The notes under the pieces were generated by a model that was not told the DNA's origin, searched no databases, and worked only from the letters and a program-made list of their open reading frames with translations. 5,854 nucleotides of DNA from an uncultured Shinella sp. (GTDB lineage Bacteria; Pseudomonadota; Alphaproteobacteria; Rhizobiales; Rhizobiaceae): the NCBI GenBank assembly GCA_946481465.1, contig CAMLOC010000266.1:1-5854 (forward strand), in the 5' to 3' direction. This document shows, piece by piece, positions 4,833-5,854 of this stretch. Both the position numbers and the translations under genes were made by a program. How positions within the stretch are numbered: the first letter of the stretch is position 1; each line of letters opens with the position of its first letter.

Positions 4833-5854
4833 TCAGGCGGCGGCGGCCACGACCCGGTTGCGGCCGGAGCGCTTCGCTTCGTAAAGCGCCGTGTCGGCAC
4901 GCTTCAGGAGGGCTTCGGGGCGGTCCCCCGCCGGCAGCGCGCTGGCAAGGCCCAGCGAGGCGGTGATGGGCAGGAGGATGTCCGTGCCCGGCAGGCGGAA
5001 CGGTTCCTGCTCGACGATCGCGCGAAGGCGCTCTGCCACGCCCGCCGCCATCTCGGCGGACGTATCCGGCATGACCAGCACGAACTCCTCCCCGCCGTAG
5101 CGGCAGGCAAGGTCGGCGCCGCGCACGGCCGAGCGCACACGGTTGGCGAACTCCCGCAGCACGGCATCGCCCGCATCGTGGCCGTAGGTGTCGTTCACCA
5201 GCTTGAAGCGGTCGATATCCGTGATGCAGACGGAAAGCGGCCGGCCCCGCGCCATCGCCCGGTCGACCAGCAGCTTCATGTGGTTGTCGAGGTAGCGGCG
5301 GTTGTGCAGGCCCGTCAGGCCGTCGGTGACGGCCAGTTCGATCGTCTGGCGCACGCTGGCGCGCAGGCGATCGTTGCACCGCTTGCGGCGAATCTGGGTG
5401 AGGCTGCGGGCGATCAGTTCGTTCGGGTCGATCGGCCGAATCAGGTAGTCCGTCACGCCGAGATCGAGCGCGCGCACCACCATGTCGTCGTCGCCCTGCT
5501 CGGCGATCAGCAGGATCGGCAGGAAGCGCGTGCGCTCCAGCGAGCGGAGCTGCGAGCACAGGCGCAGCGGATCGTAGTCCTCGAAATTGGCGTTGACGAT
5601 CACCAGCTCGAAATTGCTCTCGGCCGCCTGGAAGAGCGCGGCCTGCGGGTCCGACATGGAGGAGACCTCGGCGACCGGCTTCAGCGCGCGCACGATCCGC
5701 TCCTGCGAGCTGGCGCGACCGTCGACGAGGAGGACCTCGCCCGGCTCGTCGCCGAGATTGTCGTCCAGCCCGTCCTCCAGGGAAATGGCGCGGGCGGTTG
5801 CCGCGCGCATGCGCAATTCGTCCGTCAGCGTCTTCAGTCGCACGAGGCTCTTCA
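4833..5854 (-). CDS. pleD: PleD-type diguanylate cyclase response regulator, C-terminal part; start outside window
   Basis: PleD makes c-di-GMP from two GTP and controls polar development and the cell cycle in alphaproteobacteria. The frame stays open to the window edge and reads KSLVRLKTLTDEL, the linker after the first receiver domain, so the GTG at 5843 is internal and REC1 is missing. Residues counted from that codon: a second receiver domain at about 36-155, then GGDEF at about 168-334. REC2 is degenerate: the phospho-acceptor position is N84 (VIVNAN), and the usual Thr and Lys are A114 and R136, as expected for the adaptor REC2 of PleD. The cyclase is intact: DGLTGL (174-179), D209 and N217 for metal and guanine, GGEEF at 250-254, and an RxxD inhibitory site R241-D244 exactly five residues before it. 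It is convergent with rpmG; in related genomes divK usually precedes pleD, but that side is outside the window. Confidence 0.95.
   Translation of the reverse strand, partial: KSLVRLKTLTDELRMRAATARAISLEDGLDDNLGDEPGEVLLVDGRASSQERIVRALKPVAEVSSMSDPQAALFQAAESNFELVIVNANFEDYDPLRLCSQLRSLERTRFLPILLIAEQGDDDMVVRALDLGVTDYLIRPIDPNELIARSLTQIRRKRCNDRLRASVRQTIELAVTDGLTGLHNRRYLDNHMKLLVDRAMARGRPLSVCITDIDRFKLVNDTYGHDAGDAVLREFANRVRSAVRGADLACRYGGEEFVLVMPDTSAEMAAGVAERLRAIVEQEPFRLPGTDILLPITASLGLASALPAGDRPEALLKRADTALYEAKRSGRNRVVAAAA

Noticed and set aside
4240..4833. GANTC (CcrM) methylation sites near 4240, 4312 and 4829
   Set aside because: Three sites in about 600 bases is close to what chance gives at this base composition.
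4567..5559. Long minus-strand frame of 330 codons overlapping pleD
   Set aside because: It is an out-of-frame shadow of pleD, with Arg/Ala/Pro-rich low-complexity translation and no domain.

Overview
The window looks like chromosomal DNA of an alphaproteobacterium, most likely a member of the Rhizobiaceae (Rhizobium / Agrobacterium / Sinorhizobium / Shinella type). The grounds are the high-GC codon use, a PleD-type response regulator convergent with a cysteine-free ribosomal protein L33, and a gene order (rnr, DUF983, Nudix, MFS, rpmG, then pleD on the other strand) that I recall from rhizobial chromosomes. The genus cannot be fixed from this sequence alone. There is no insertion sequence, phage gene, CRISPR array, tRNA or rRNA. 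This is core genome, and the less ordinary content lies in the intergenic DNA.

Plus strand, 1-3885: a tight co-directional run. It opens with the last 493 residues of RNase R (rnr, cut by the window edge) and continues with a small zinc-ribbon membrane protein of the DUF983 family. A Nudix hydrolase follows, whose catalytic box is split by an insertion and whose start overlaps the DUF983 stop as ATGA. The run ends with a 12-helix MFS transporter whose Shine-Dalgarno overlaps the Nudix stop. Gaps of 61, -4 and 13 bases suggest one transcript.

Plus strand, 3882-4212: rpmG (L33) appears to be its own unit. It has a sigma-70-like promoter whose -35 contains the MFS stop codon, a terminator-like hairpin in the leader, and a strong intrinsic terminator with a GCAA tetraloop.

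Intergenic, 4213-4832: no convincing protein gene. It holds a second intrinsic terminator that works only on the minus strand, preceded on that strand by about 140 bases of nested inverted repeats. I read this as a candidate small RNA, or otherwise as the distal end of a very long pleD 3' UTR. Nearer pleD there are overlapping palindromes and an exact 11-bp direct repeat with a 20-bp period.

Minus strand, 5854-4833: the C-terminal three quarters of PleD, a diguanylate cyclase, with a degenerate second receiver domain and an intact GGEEF active site and RxxD inhibitory site. Its start lies outside the window.

Functionally the window joins RNA turnover (RNase R), translation (L33), probable nucleotide or CoA-ester housekeeping (Nudix), an unassigned membrane pair (DUF983, MFS) and c-di-GMP cell-cycle signalling (PleD). 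Apart from the apparent operon, I see no direct pathway link among them.
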